Shown here one piece after another: positions 44,651-55,526 of a stretch of 64,000 bases of DNA. The notes below the pieces were generated by a model, which made no database searches, had not been told where the DNA came from, and saw only the letters and a list, made by a program, of their open reading frames with translations. The position numbers and the translations under genes are program-made. This DNA comes from Xenoacremonium recifei (taxonomy: Eukaryota; Ascomycota; Sordariomycetes; Hypocreales; Nectriaceae): contig WOFQ01000013.1 in the NCBI GenBank assembly GCA_012184525.1, positions 1 through 64,000 on the forward strand, written 5' to 3'. Every line of letters begins with the position of its first letter. Within the stretch, counting starts at the first letter, position 1.

Positions 44651-45626
44651 GACGTTGAAAGAGCCGAGGGCATGGATCTTGGCTTACAGATCCTACACTG
44701 TCGTGTCGTTGACTCTGTTGTTGGCACTTCTATAGTCGGGGATACATTAATATAATTCGATGCATGGTCAATACTCTGTCTTCAGTGCCTAGACCTATAC
44801 TTAATGCTGCCCTAGTAGATGATTCGAATCTACAATGTGAGAGCATTCGACAGGCACTCAATATCACCACTCGAAGGTTTCGCACCACTGTAGGACGTGG
44901 TAACAGTCAGCCCATACGACGGGCCTTCTACCAATGATAGACAGTTTCTCGGTTTAAGCTCGCTAGTAACCATAACATCAAGTTTAATTGTTGACTGCGC
45001 TTACTAGTAATGGTGGTAATAAAGACCAAGGAAATGGTTGGGGTCGCGTCTATGTGCGAGTGCAGCCGGTCTTCAAGGCTACAGTCAGACGATAGCTGGT
45101 TCTTGGATCGAAGCCCTGGTTATTTGTTTCCACCGGAAAGAATGACCCTTCCGCGGAACATTGCTCGCTTCGCCGTCCTCCACCGGGTCAACTGTGCCGT
45201 ACCGCGCCGTACCGCGCCGTACACGATGATCCCTCTTCTCCTGATTCGGTTACTTTGCGGGGTTTAGTGGTATCATGCGGCAGCATGCATCCACCAGTAC
45301 TGGGCAGTCCTTGTTCCCAACCCCTTCGACATCATGAGATAAATGATTTGTCAGAGAGTAAAGAATCCGGGGTACAGTACTCCGCACCTGATGAAATAGT
45401 TCAATGAAAGTCATGATCTTCAACTTAATTGAACGACATACGAGCCCTCTGGACCAGCAGATGCTCGGCCATACATAGTCCGAGATGTCGAGTAAGGGTT
45501 ATTATAAAATCTGGGTTGATCGCCCACCCGCTGTGCGTCGCACGTGGAGTTCGCGTAACTCATTCAAGCGCAATAAATTGTTTCTATTAAGGCTCCTCTC
45601 ATAGCCTTTAGTGCCTCAATTTCGAT
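44651..45626. other. Intergenic region
   Basis: No supported gene. A 10-bp tandem repeat is at 45196-45222. The frame at 45010-45267 shows no family resemblance. The right end is the promoter of the sugar transporter. Confidence 0.45.
45196..45222. repeat. 10-bp GC-rich tandem repeat
   Basis: Unit GCCGTACCGC, two full copies (45196-45205, 45206-45215) and seven bases of a third. It lies about 405 bp upstream of the MFS start. Confidence 0.85.
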
Positions 45627-47501
45627 ATGTTTCCTGGCGAAGGGCTTCGTGGTAATACCCTTAATTGGGCAGTGACAGGTATTTCGGCCGCCTCGCACAG
45701 AAACGCCACCTAACAAAATATGTATTCCAGCTGCAAGTTGCCAGGCCTTCTTACTTCTCGGATATGACCAGGGTGTTATGAGTGGACTCATTGGCGCTGA
45801 CAACGTCTTTGGTCGACAGTTTGGCCACCCTGATGCCAATATGCAAGGGATCAGTACGTCCTCCCGTGAGCGCATGCCCCTGACCAGCCTAGAGCTAACC
45901 CCAACCTCCCTCAGTGGCTTCTATCTATGATATTGGTTGTGCTGTGGGATGCCTTGTCGCATTTTTTGCTGGCCACCGTATCGGCCGAAAGAAGATGATT
46001 CTTGTGGGTGGCGCAATCATGATCATCGGCACTATCCTTCTAGGCTCCTCTTACACTCGTGCCCAATTTCTCGTCGGCCGTATTGTGACTGGCCTAGGCA
46101 ATGGTCTCAACAGTAGCACGGTACCGACCTACCAAAGCGAAATGGCTAAGCCAAATGTTCGAGGCCGGCTATTGTCAGCCCAAGGAACAGTCACGATATT
46201 TGGACTATGCATTGCGTTTTGGATGGATTATGGCTTGAGCTTTGTAAGCTCCTCGGCCCAATGGCGATTTCCAATCAGTTTCCAGGCTTTCTTTGCCGTC
46301 TTGCTAGTGTTGCAAATGCTACCACTGCCTGAAAGCCCACGTTGGTTATGCGAACAAGGAAGGGTAAACGAGGCAACGCAAGTGTTAGCTAGGTTGCAGG
46401 CTGCACAACCAGCAGATGAAAACACACCGGAAGTAGTCATGCTACGGATGCAAATTGAAACTGCTATCGAACTTGAGGGCGCCGGTGGGCCGTTTCGGCT
46501 CAAAGAACTACTGAAAGGGGGGGATGTGCAAAACCTCAGACGTATGCTGCTTGCTGGGTGGTTGATGGTCATGCAGCAATTTACAGGTTCGATAATATTG
46601 ATTCTGGCATTAGAGAATATGTTGGTTGACTTCTCAAAAAGGTTCTAACATGCTTAACTACTATGCGCCTGTAGTATACGAAAATACGATGGGACTCTCA
46701 CGCAACCTGTCCTTGATCCTGGGAGGTTGCGCCTCTCTGACATATTTCGTTGGGTCCATTATACCGCTTTGGAGCATGGACAGATTCGGGCGACGGCTCG
46801 CTCTCATGGTCTCCTTTAGCGGACTGTCTATCTGTTTCATTCTGGTATCAATCCTCTTGTCAATAGGAAATCAGAGCTGTGCATATGGTGCCACAGCAAT
46901 GCTCTTCGTGTTCCAATTATTTCAGGGAATCGGGTCACTTCCCGTCCCATGGCGAGCAAACCGCCTCCTCTATCATCTCTGCTTCTCACAAATTATGTCC
47001 AGGTTCTATCCGGCCGAAATCAGTACCACTAGAATTCGAGCTCATGTTCAGGCTTTCACGGGCTTCTCTAACTGGATGTGTGTCTGTAAGGCGCCTCTAC
47101 TTCATCGCCGAGGCTCGATCTATCTCACTAAACATTTTTAATTAGTTATCGTTGTGCAAATCACTCCCATTGTCATCCAAAACATAGCATGGCGCACCTT
47201 CGTCATATTTGCCTGCTGCTGCTGTTTCTGGGTATGTAACACATTCACGTAAACCAAATCTGCATTTGCCGGACTCTAATAAAGTGTTACATAGGTTCCA
47301 ATTGTATACTTCTTCTACCCTGAGACTTGCGGGTTGGAACTCGAGGATGCGGATCATTTATTCGAGAGAGGTGGCATTACTGGCGGTGTATGGGAAACAA
47401 GAGGCCACCCTATTCAACCTGGTTTCCACCGACGACAGATTTTGGAAGCTATGGAGATGGAAACAAAGCGCGGAGTTGCCGAAGAAGTACAAGAAGCTTG
47501 A
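45627..47501 (+). CDS. MFS hexose-type sugar transporter
   Basis: Model join(45627..45678,45731..45853,45915..46586,46642..46951,47003..47085,47146..47231,47295..47501), 510 aa, six introns of 51-63 nt. Sugar-porter MFS protein resembling fungal high-affinity glucose/hexose carriers: FLLLGYDQGVMSGLIGADNV in helix 1, HRIGRKKMILVGG, GLGNGLNSSTVPTYQSEMA, PLPESPRWLCEQGR, QQFTGSNMLNYYAPVVYE, AEISTTRIRAHVQAF, VYFFYPETCGLELEDADHLF. The 17-residue first exon (MFPGEGLRGNTLNWAVT) was found by extending from the helix-1 exon; its ATG at 45627 is the best start. Intron 46952-47002 restores the conserved PVPWFYPAEIS but would need a GC donor (GCGAGC); read through, it adds 17 residues. Ends with a polar cytosolic tail. 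Confidence 0.88.
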
Positions 47502-48025
47502 ACATCTATATTATGTCTGCAGCGAGGCTCTAGTTGATTGAAGGGGCTAAGTGGTAACGTGCACTTTTTGCACTAGGGTTGAACACTTCCTTTCATGACG
47601 ACTATTTTACGATACTTGATACAGCAACGCGACATTCATTTCTCGGAAATAATGTGTGGTTGTAGAAATGGAAAGCATTCTGCATGGTAGAGGGTAAGGC
47701 CTGGCGGTACGCGCGAGTAAGAGGTACCGTCATGAGGTCTCGCGATGGAAGATTTGGATATGGCATCACTCATGAAATTGGCGGTTCGCACAACAATTAT
47801 CATGATTGACAGTAATTTTGCAGTAATGCCTGTGCACTTCATTAAATCAAATCGTGAGATCCGGATGGCAGATTCCGCACTCCTTATATTTGTCGCCTTT
47901 GTTCATACCAGGTCGATAGTTGCTTCGCCTGCGCTTATCATATTCCATAGAAAATGTTTCAACCAATCCTGGGCTTAGACAAATGACTATATCCTTGCTA
48001 TTCTCATGTTCTAGGCTACAGAAGT
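47502..48025. other. Convergent intergenic region
   Basis: 524 bp between the 3' ends of the sugar transporter and the dioxygenase gene. No supported coding sequence. Confidence 0.5.
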
Positions 48026-49336
48026 CTAGAGGTCTAAAGTATCCTTTCCTTTAGGAACCGATTGGGACCGATATTTTTCGAGTTCTGGGATTGTTGACGC
48101 AATGCGGTGCAGGAGTGTCATGTTCTCCTTGTACATCTATGCATAAGATAAGGAAATTTAGAACTAAAGATCTAAGAAGGAGAGTAATCAGACATAGTAT
48201 AATTAGAAACGCTAGACTTACCTGCCCAGCTGATACTTGAGGATGAGAAGCGACATAACTTCCCGTAATCAGCTGCGGGATTGGTTTGATCATCGTTTCG
48301 TAGTTTGTCGAAAAGAAGAATGGGACTGAGTAGCGCTCTTTGCCGGTGTAGTTCATGACGCGATGTCGAGTTGAGACGTAAACATCATTAGTGAAAGTCT
48401 GTAACTGATCGCCAACGTTGACAATGAACGTTCCCGTCTTGGGTGGTGCTGAAATCCAGTCACCTGCCTTATTTGCGACCTCGAGAGCTGCGATCGGACC
48501 CGGAGCAAGTATAGTGAAAACTGGGTTATGAGGTAAGGATATGAAAATAGAAGAACACTCATATTGGTACTCACATTCAGAATCAGTGTGCGCATCAAGG
48601 CTGCGAGCCAAGGACCCAGGCATTTGGGGTGGATAGTGAGCAATAACGGTTGAGCAACCTGGGTGAGAGGTACAATAGTCAAAATAGTCCTCTCGCAATC
48701 CTAGAGAGAGAGCAATTGACCTGGCCAGCAAGCGACCAAAGCTCCGAACTTCACGATAATAGTCGGTAAGATGTGACTCAAAACCATCGAGATCTTGTGG
48801 CCATCTATTCGGGCCCTGCATATGAGGGTCATTGCATTCGTAATCTGAATCATCATTCAACTCGGGATCGAGACCCCATTCGAAAGCTTCGTTTAAATCT
48901 TAGACACAGACAATCAGTCAATATCTTCTCATGACATGCGCCATTAATTATTCAAATGATGGATCATACTTCCTTTCCCGTCTGGCCCAGGCTTCCCAGA
49001 CGCTCCGACGGGAGTGTAACCTCTAAAGTTGGGACTATTATCGATGAAGATCTCCATTTTCTTTTCAAATGGTAACGCGAAGAAGCGTTCTGCATGTTTG
49101 AACACCCCGTTAATTAACTCTTGTGGAATGCCGTGGTTTTCGATGTAAAAAAATCCGACCCGAGTGCATGCGTCTCTGATCTTGTCAGCAACCTCCTGGC
49201 GCTCTATTATCTCATTGCTTCGAATGCCGCTAACGTCGATGACTGGGATTGTATCAAAACTTCCTGCCGTTGTGGCCCAATCATGATCACGATCCTTTGC
49301 TGGCGTATTGTCGTTGTCCCAGTCAGAATAACCCAT
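48026..49336 (-). CDS. Isopenicillin-N-synthase-like Fe(II)/2OG dioxygenase
   Basis: Model complement(join(48026..48136,48222..48520,48575..48898,48970..49336)), 366 aa. Soluble Fe(II)-dependent oxygenase of the DIOX_N plus 2OG-FeII_Oxy architecture (IPNS, flavonol-synthase and gibberellin-oxidase relatives). N-terminal domain: IPVIDVSG, ACTRVGFFYIENHGIP, RFFALPFEKKMEI. Iron ligands: His and Asp in DAHTDSEFFTIL (with intron 48521-48574 removed) and His in VSTRHRVMNYTG; the 2-oxoglutarate-binding R-x-S is in ERYSVPFFF. Intron 48521-48574 is 54 nt, in frame and stop-free, so naive models keep it. The last exon, from MYKENMTLLHRIAST, follows an 85-nt intron with two possible acceptors; the nearer one leads to an early stop. 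Substrate unknown. Convergent with the sugar transporter, next to an SDR. Confidence 0.9.
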
Positions 49337-49908
49337 CGTGATGAAAGTAAGATCTGCTGTTGCAATCTGAAATCAGGAGACTCTAGACTTGGCGGAATAA
49401 GAAGCCGGCTTATGGATCTTGAAGTATCGTGACAGAAAGCCGGCCAAGGGAGAGCTATCTATTTATAGCTGTTAAAGGTTTAGCTCTACTCGGAGACGAT
49501 TTCCCTTAAAGTCTTCTAGGTTTCTGACAAATCTTATCAGTTACCCCGCCCCCACTGTGTCATCGGAAAGACACTTCGCTGGCGCCGGATCTGATGATTT
49601 CGGAAAGAAGGTTAGATCTGTAAAACACCATCCCGGGCAATTTTTAAGCCGTACGTAATATTAAATTATGCTGATTATTTTGGTGCTCAGAAGCAAGTAG
49701 ATTACTGTGACAAATAGTGGACAGTCGTAGTGATCATGGTAATATTGATCATATACCAGGAATATTACGTCAACCGATTTGACATTGTAGGATAGATAGC
49801 CAAACGAGGCAAGTCCTTGGATCAATCATTTGCTCAATATATTGAATGTTTGTATTCTACTACGGAATTAAAAAAGCTTGGACTACTGGAGTCTGGCTGG
49901 TGCCATGG
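49337..49908. other. Promoter region of the IPNS-like gene
   Basis: Between two minus-strand genes; AT-rich, no supported coding sequence. It contains 3' flank of the SDR and the promoter of the dioxygenase. Confidence 0.5.
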
Positions 49909-50926
49909 CTAGGGCGCAGAGCCCCAGGACAGCGTCAAACCGGAATCGACAGTAATCTCTTGGCCGGTCATGGAGGTATTTTTCGCAACTGAGATGTATA
50001 GGTCCGCACAGTCGTCTAAATATGTCTGAATTCACTTAGCGATGTAATGCGAGGAGAGCTTGGACCATACCTCGTGTTTTAAGACTGCCTGATTTTGCTC
50101 CTTTGCAATTTGATCTTCAGTAAATTGCAACCCCTTAAAACAGTCAGCATTAGTTCATATGGTTAGTTTGAAATGTCGGGGAATACCCATTCCGTCAATA
50201 GTTGACCTGGTAGGATCGCATTGATTCGCAACTTAGGACCTTGAGTGGCCGCAATGCATTTCATGAGGTGTAGACCGGCTGCCTTGCTAACCGAGTAGGC
50301 CATACTGCTTCCACTCTGTGTAGAACCCTAACATACCCAAAGTAAGCAAATGAATTCTATCGACTCAATTTCCGTACCGCTATTGATGAAGTGATTAAGT
50401 ACACACCGCCATCTGGGTTTGTTCTGAAGGTTGGGTAAGCAGATCGGATTAGCTGAAGGTGAGACAAAGTGTTTATTTCCCAACACTATAAGCATCAGCA
50501 ACTCGACATACAAACCCACATATGGCACTCACCTTGTTCCATTCATCCAAGGTCATGGCATTCAAGTCACTGAACTCCGTAAACTTCGTCCATCCGGCGT
50601 TGGCAACTATAACGTCTAACCCTCCAAGCTTTTCAACCGTTTCTTTTACAATGCGAACATTGTCATCCGGATTTGCAGCATCCTGACATGAGTTAATAGA
50701 ACTGGTATCAAGAACCTGGGGGCCAAAACTTCACCCCTTGAACCATGAATGCTTTGGATCCGCATGCCTGGAGAGTCTTGACAACCGCTGCTGCCTTGCA
50801 TTCGTTGGTGACATAGTTGACCATGACATGCGCTCCTTCCAATGCGAACTTCTTACAAACCAGAGCACCTAATCCCCGACTTCCACCCGTCACGAGCACA
50901 ACCCTGTCTTTTAGGCTGTATGGCAT
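49909..50926 (-). CDS. Short-chain dehydrogenase/reductase (classical)
   Basis: Model complement(join(49909..50025,50071..50133,50187..50327,50378..50485,50533..50682,50735..50926)), 256 aa, five introns of 45-53 nt, every one in phase 0. Classical NAD(P)-dependent SDR of 3-oxoacyl-reductase-like type. Cofactor motif TGGSRGLG at residues 13-20, NAG at about 92-94, ITSSIA with the catalytic serine, and Tyr161/Lys165 in YSVSK; C-terminal TSMTGQEITVDSGLTLSWG is standard. Removing the 47-nt intron 50486-50532 restores CWEINTLSHLQLIRSAYP. The basic/neutral pattern NYVTNE after strand 2 suggests NADP(H), but this is weak. It lies between the IPNS-like oxygenase and the amine oxidase (divergent from the latter), so it may reduce or oxidise a carbonyl produced there. 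Confidence 0.93.
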
Positions 50927-51543
50927 TGTTTTTGGAAAGGCTTAGGAGTTGTAGTTGGTGCGCTGATGTCTGCCGATAGAAAGCACTGGGATGGGAAACG
51001 ACCGAGCTCAAAAGAATGACAAAGAGTCACAGATGGTCCTCGAATGAGACCACATTGACATATCGTGCTTTTGATCTAGCCCAATCTTTTTTTTTGCTTT
51101 AAATATTCTTATGCACCTCATTCAAGATAAGAATGCCCAATCTACACTCCGTACGCAGCTGAAAAGCCCGCTAACCCCAAAGGAGTGAACATTCCCGACT
51201 TTTGAGACCAGGCTCGCAGATGCCTTCCTGTCAGCCCTTCGATCGACCCCGCTCGTCAATGACCCCTCACCCAAGAGGAGCTTCGATGCCAATTAGCTGC
51301 ATCCGGATCTGTCTTAATGTTCTCAGCAGTTGGCGAAGTTGAGGACTTAAGAGAGAGACTTGGCCAAATTATTAATTATAAAGTCATTTCTTTTGTTTGA
51401 TACCTGATCTACGGCTCTTCGGATCTCATCATCGTCCCATTGCCGAAGTTGTGGAAGTACTTCGCGCCCCTTTGCCCTGTGCGTTTTCCCGCAAACTTCA
51501 AAAGTAATTCAGCCGCCCGTCTATCTTGCAAGACAGCCGAAAA
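50927..51543. promoter_or_regulatory. Divergent promoter, SDR / amine oxidase
   Basis: 617 bp between divergent start codons, so the two genes could share regulation. No coding sequence. The stretch 51220-51350 is GC-richer and holds pyrimidine runs on both strands. Confidence 0.45.
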
Positions 51544-53022
51544 ATGGCAGATATAGTCGATGCAATCATCGTGGGAGCCGGCCTGAGTGGCCTCCAGGCT
51601 GCTGTTGATCTGCAAGAAGCTGGGCGAACGTTCGCAATACTTGAAGCGAAAGGTTGTGTCGGAGGTAAACTGAAGTCCGTCCAAAGACCTGATGGAAAAG
51701 GCGTTCAGGAAATGGGGGCTACTTGGCTCAATGATACTAACCAGCATCTCACCTGGGGGTATTGCAAGAAATTCGGGCTAACGCCTGTCCTGCAAGCAAA
51801 CAAGGGAATGGTAGCATGTGAAGACGCTGACGGAAACTGCCATGTCTTTCCTTTTGGGGGAATGCCTAATGTGAGATGGCTCTTTCCCAGACCGACGGCC
51901 TTGTGCCTCGATGTGCACGAAGCTGACCCGTTTGCACCTTAGTTTGCGAAGTCAGACGTCGACAATATCACGTTGATTCGAGATATAGTCGAGGCTGCGT
52001 CTCTAGACCCCAACACCTTTTGCCAGCCGAGACGTGCTAAGCTTGACGGCATTACCTTTGACCAATTCTGCCGAGACGCCGGTGCTGGAGACCTGGCCCT
52101 TTCCACCGCCAGACTGTGGTGCCGCGGCACCTTAGGACAAGACCCTAACGAGGTCTCGGCACTGGCGTTCCTGGAAATCGCTCGTGGCGGCCTGGGCGTC
52201 GTCAATCTACGACATGACGGCAAAGATGGCGCCCAATATATGCGTCTGGAAGAAGGCACCCTGTCTATTGCTATCGGTATCTCAAAGCAACTTCCTGTGG
52301 AGGCAATTAAACTGAATACCGCCGTCAACTCAATTACCCAGAATAACCCCAAGCTCTGCACCGTTACTACAATCGACGGACAAACATTCAAGGCGAGAAA
52401 AGTTATTGTAACTGTTCCGTCGCCAGCATACAAAAGTATAGATTTCTATCCAGCACTACCACCTCGGAAGCACATGTATGTCACAGCTGCACGCTACGGC
52501 TGTTACATCAAATACATATGTATGTTCAAGACTCCTTTCTGGAGGCAACAGAATTGCTGTGGTCTGGCTCAAAGTTTTCGCGGACCTATGAATCACTGCC
52601 GTGACACCTCGGTTGATCATCAGGGAAACTATGCCTTGACCTGCTTCCTCGCTTCTGGTCCGGGCCGCCAATGGGCTTCTCTTAATGACGAGGTACGCGA
52701 GAAGGCCATCTTCATACAGTTGGGATCTCTTTTTGGTGTTGGGTACGACGCTGTCAAGGGCGAATCCTTGGGAACCATCACATCGGAGTGGATGGAGGAC
52801 AAATGGGCTGGCTGGGGTTGTCCCGTTGCATCCACGCCACCACACACAATTGGCCAGGGTGCAGATGGCGAAGCAATAGAAGAGAAATTCGGAAGCCTGT
52901 ATTTTGTAGGCACGGAGCTCACTGATGAATGGCGCGGATACATGGAAGGGGCGCTTCGAAGTGGGAAACGAGGCGCATCGCAAGTTTTGGATGATCTGAA
53001 CATTGGGGATTCGCGCCTATGA
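51544..53022 (+). CDS. Flavin-containing amine oxidase
   Basis: Model join(51544..51870,51943..53022), 468 aa, similar in length to the Aspergillus MAO-N class. FAD-dependent oxidase of the monoamine/polyamine oxidase family, producing an aldehyde, ammonia (or amine) and hydrogen peroxide. Dinucleotide-binding motif at residues 8-16 (IIVGAGLSG), then LEAKGCVGGKLKS, QEMGATWLND, KVIVTVPSPAYKSIDF and the C-terminal FAD site YFVGTELTDEWRGYMEGALR. The single 72-nt intron (GTGAGA to CTTAG) falls between GGMPN and FAKSD. No C-terminal peroxisomal SKL is present (ends GDSRL, only loosely similar). Position next to the ureohydrolase and amino-acid permease suggests an amine such as putrescine or 4-aminobutyrate-related substrate; this is inference. 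Start: first ATG; the longer frame upstream begins at TTG. Confidence 0.92.
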
Positions 53023-53524
53023 GCCAAGACCCCCAAACTGTACTTGATGGGATCAGATAGCTTGTTTAGAAATTATCACGCGTTACGCCAAAATGTTGTC
53101 TCAGAGCTTGAGATTCAAGAAAATAAAATCTTCAATATTCCACATCAAATAGTTCCATCCTCACCGTTGACGGGTAATGCTTTATATAGCGAGCCACTTG
53201 AATGCATGATGTTACTATGAGAAGACATAAATGACTGGACAGTGATACCGAATTGCCCTAGATGTTCCATTTCGTGAGAAATTACGGTATTTGGCTTATT
53301 GCGAGAAGATAAGCCGCATAATCACTGGCATTTGCATTTTCCTTAATTTAGCGCGTAATGAGATTATTCATAGGGAAGTCGTCTCCGAACCCAAGTTAAG
53401 ATACGAGATAACAGGGGTAACAAGGTCACCAAAGGGATTTATTACTTAATTTATCATTGAAGGTACGTTACGCAATCTTTTTTCTATTTTTCCTCATCAC
53501 TAAGTTTTACAAATACTCTTCAAG
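53023..53524. other. Intergenic region
   Basis: AT-rich spacer between two plus-strand genes, holding the 3' flank of the amine oxidase and the promoter of the ureohydrolase. No other feature seen. Confidence 0.5.
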
Positions 53525-54788
53525 ATGGTTTCCTTCAATTACTGCATTCAATTTCTCTCAGACACACTAATGCTCAGTCAAAGAGCTGCCGCCCATGATT
53601 CCATTTCCACCCCAACAATAGCAGAGAGTGACAAGCTTGAGGATCTTGAACGGAAATGGGGAACAGACGTATGGGAGGCCGATCTAACAGACGCCGTAAC
53701 GTGCTAACAGAAGTGGATAGTATCCCTTTTCCGGCATTTCCACCTTTGCTCACCTCTCCCATGTCAAGTGTTTAACTACCCCAAACGTAGTGTTTGATGT
53801 GGGAATCATTGGTGCACCATTTGACACAACGGTCAGCTACCGAACTGGAGCTCGATTTGGTCCCCGAGCAATCCGAGCCGCATCTGCTCGCCAAACGTCT
53901 TTCCGCAGCTTCAACCACCGCGCAGGCATCAATCCATATCAATCATGGGCTACAATACTAGATTGCGGAGATATCCCCATCACCCCATTCGATAACAAGC
54001 TGGCACTTGAACAAATGACTCTTGCGTACGAAGAGCTTCTTTCTCGAACGACAACAAAGTCTTCTAGGAAGCCCACTCTAATAACGCTGGGTGGCGATCA
54101 CAGCGTGGCCCTTCCGGCTCTTCGCGCTCTTCGTAAGGCGTACAATCAGCCTATTGCAGTTCTTCATTTCGACGCCCACCTCGATACTTTACATCCGGGA
54201 AAGTATCCTAATTCTTGGATCGAAGGTCAATCGCCGTCTCAGTCTGACTTCACGCATGGAACTATGTTCTGGATTGCCAGTTTCGAGGGCCTGATCCGCA
54301 AGGGAAGCTCAGTGCACGGAGGTTTGCGGAGTCGGCTCGCGGGGAATGACTATGGCGATTATGACGACGACACCAGACAGGGCTTCATGAGAATAGAAGC
54401 GGATGATATTGACGTGCTCGGGACAAAAGGAATTGTGGATGCTATCATACAAAGGATGGGCACTGAAATTCCCACATACTTATCCGTTGACATTGATGTT
54501 ATTGACCCTGGTCTGGCTCCCGGAACAGGAACACCAGAGCCAGGCGGTTGGACCACAAGAGAGTTGATCAGTATTCTTCGGGGGGTCGAAAAGCTGAACA
54601 TCGTTGGAGCAGATATCGTTGAAGTCCTGCCTGCTCTAGATGGGAGAGGCGAACAGACGGCCCTAGCGGCTGCACAGGTCGTATACGAGATTTTGACAAG
54701 CATTGTGAAGCAAGGAAAGGAAGGAATACAACCAGAAGCTCCTATAAGATATCAGGCTCAGGGAAAAACTGTAAAGGACGAGTTGTAA
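53525..54788 (+). CDS. Agmatinase/ureohydrolase family protein
   Basis: Model join(53525..53668,53721..54788), 403 aa. Mn(II)-dependent ureohydrolase (agmatinase, guanidinobutyrase, arginase superfamily) that splits urea from a guanidino compound. Metal ligands are all present: His in TLGGDHSVALPAL, DAHLD in HFDAHLDTLHPG, and DIDVIDPGLAPGTGTPEPGG (two Asp). VGIIGAPFDTTVSYRTGARF and FGPRAIR are the family N-terminus. The 52-nt intron 53669-53720 (GTATGG, branch GCTAAC, ATAG) joins ERKWGTD to YPFSGISTFAHLSHVKCLTT, exactly the pattern of fungal secreted-type agmatinases. The N-terminus has only a weak hydrophobic stretch, so secretion is uncertain. The frame upstream of 53790 in exon 2 lacks an ATG, which confirms that exon 1 is needed. 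Agmatine, 4-guanidinobutyrate or another guanidine may be the substrate. Confidence 0.92.
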
Positions 54789-55526
54789 GGCTATGGAAGT
54801 GAATTCGACCACCTGTCTAAAATATAAGATGGTTACTACTGCTTTGAGCTCCTTCTCAGCAATCGATTGAAGTTGCTAGAAATCCCTGTTTAAAAGTCCT
54901 GAAAGGCGACGGTCTGGTGCGGTCATGGAGTGTTGAGGTCTTTTGATAAAGGAGGCCGTCAGCCCTTCTCAAACCTAACCTTTTTACGAGACGTGAGATT
55001 TAGTTATCGAGAAGCTCTGAAGAATGTGTTGTCACACTTGAGTGTACTTCCAAAATCACAAGATAATCTATCCACTTTTCTGTAAGAAGATAAATGCCAT
55101 ATTTAATGGTCGTGATTTTATCGGTTGTCTTCTCGTTAGATAGGAGGCGGCTCGTTATCCGCTGTAATTTGAAAGGCAATCGTCTCCGAGCTCGCCTCCC
55201 TCTTGCCTCCAACCCCACTAGAACTTTCCGGAACAAGATCAATGCCTAGCAGAACCCCTTTCTTTAGACCATGGAATGTAGATAAGAGGTTGAAATTCTG
55301 CTTCGGAGCCACCACCCAGAATAGAGAAGGAAGAGCTAAATTTTGTCCTTATCTTTGACTGAGGAAGTGCCGGTCTACATATTGATTGGACAAGAGGCAC
55401 TTGGGTTTCTACCGTCGCCCCCGTGTATATACATGTGCATATATATATCGAAGGAGCATGTCGTGGAATACTGGATGTTTCCTTTTACCTTACCCTTCTA
55501 TAAACTATTCTGTTAAATCTTTCCAC
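54789..55526. other. Promoter region of the amino-acid permease
   Basis: 738 bp between two plus-strand genes. An in-frame extension of the permease upstream of its ATG (from 55386) looks like leader, not protein. An alternating TATA/CA run lies at 55424-55448. The minus-strand frame at 55000-55242 was not supported. Confidence 0.45.

Noticed and set aside
55386..55526. Upstream in-frame extension of the amino-acid permease
   Set aside because: The 47 extra residues do not fit the family, which starts with a polar tail; the ATG at 55527 has the better context.
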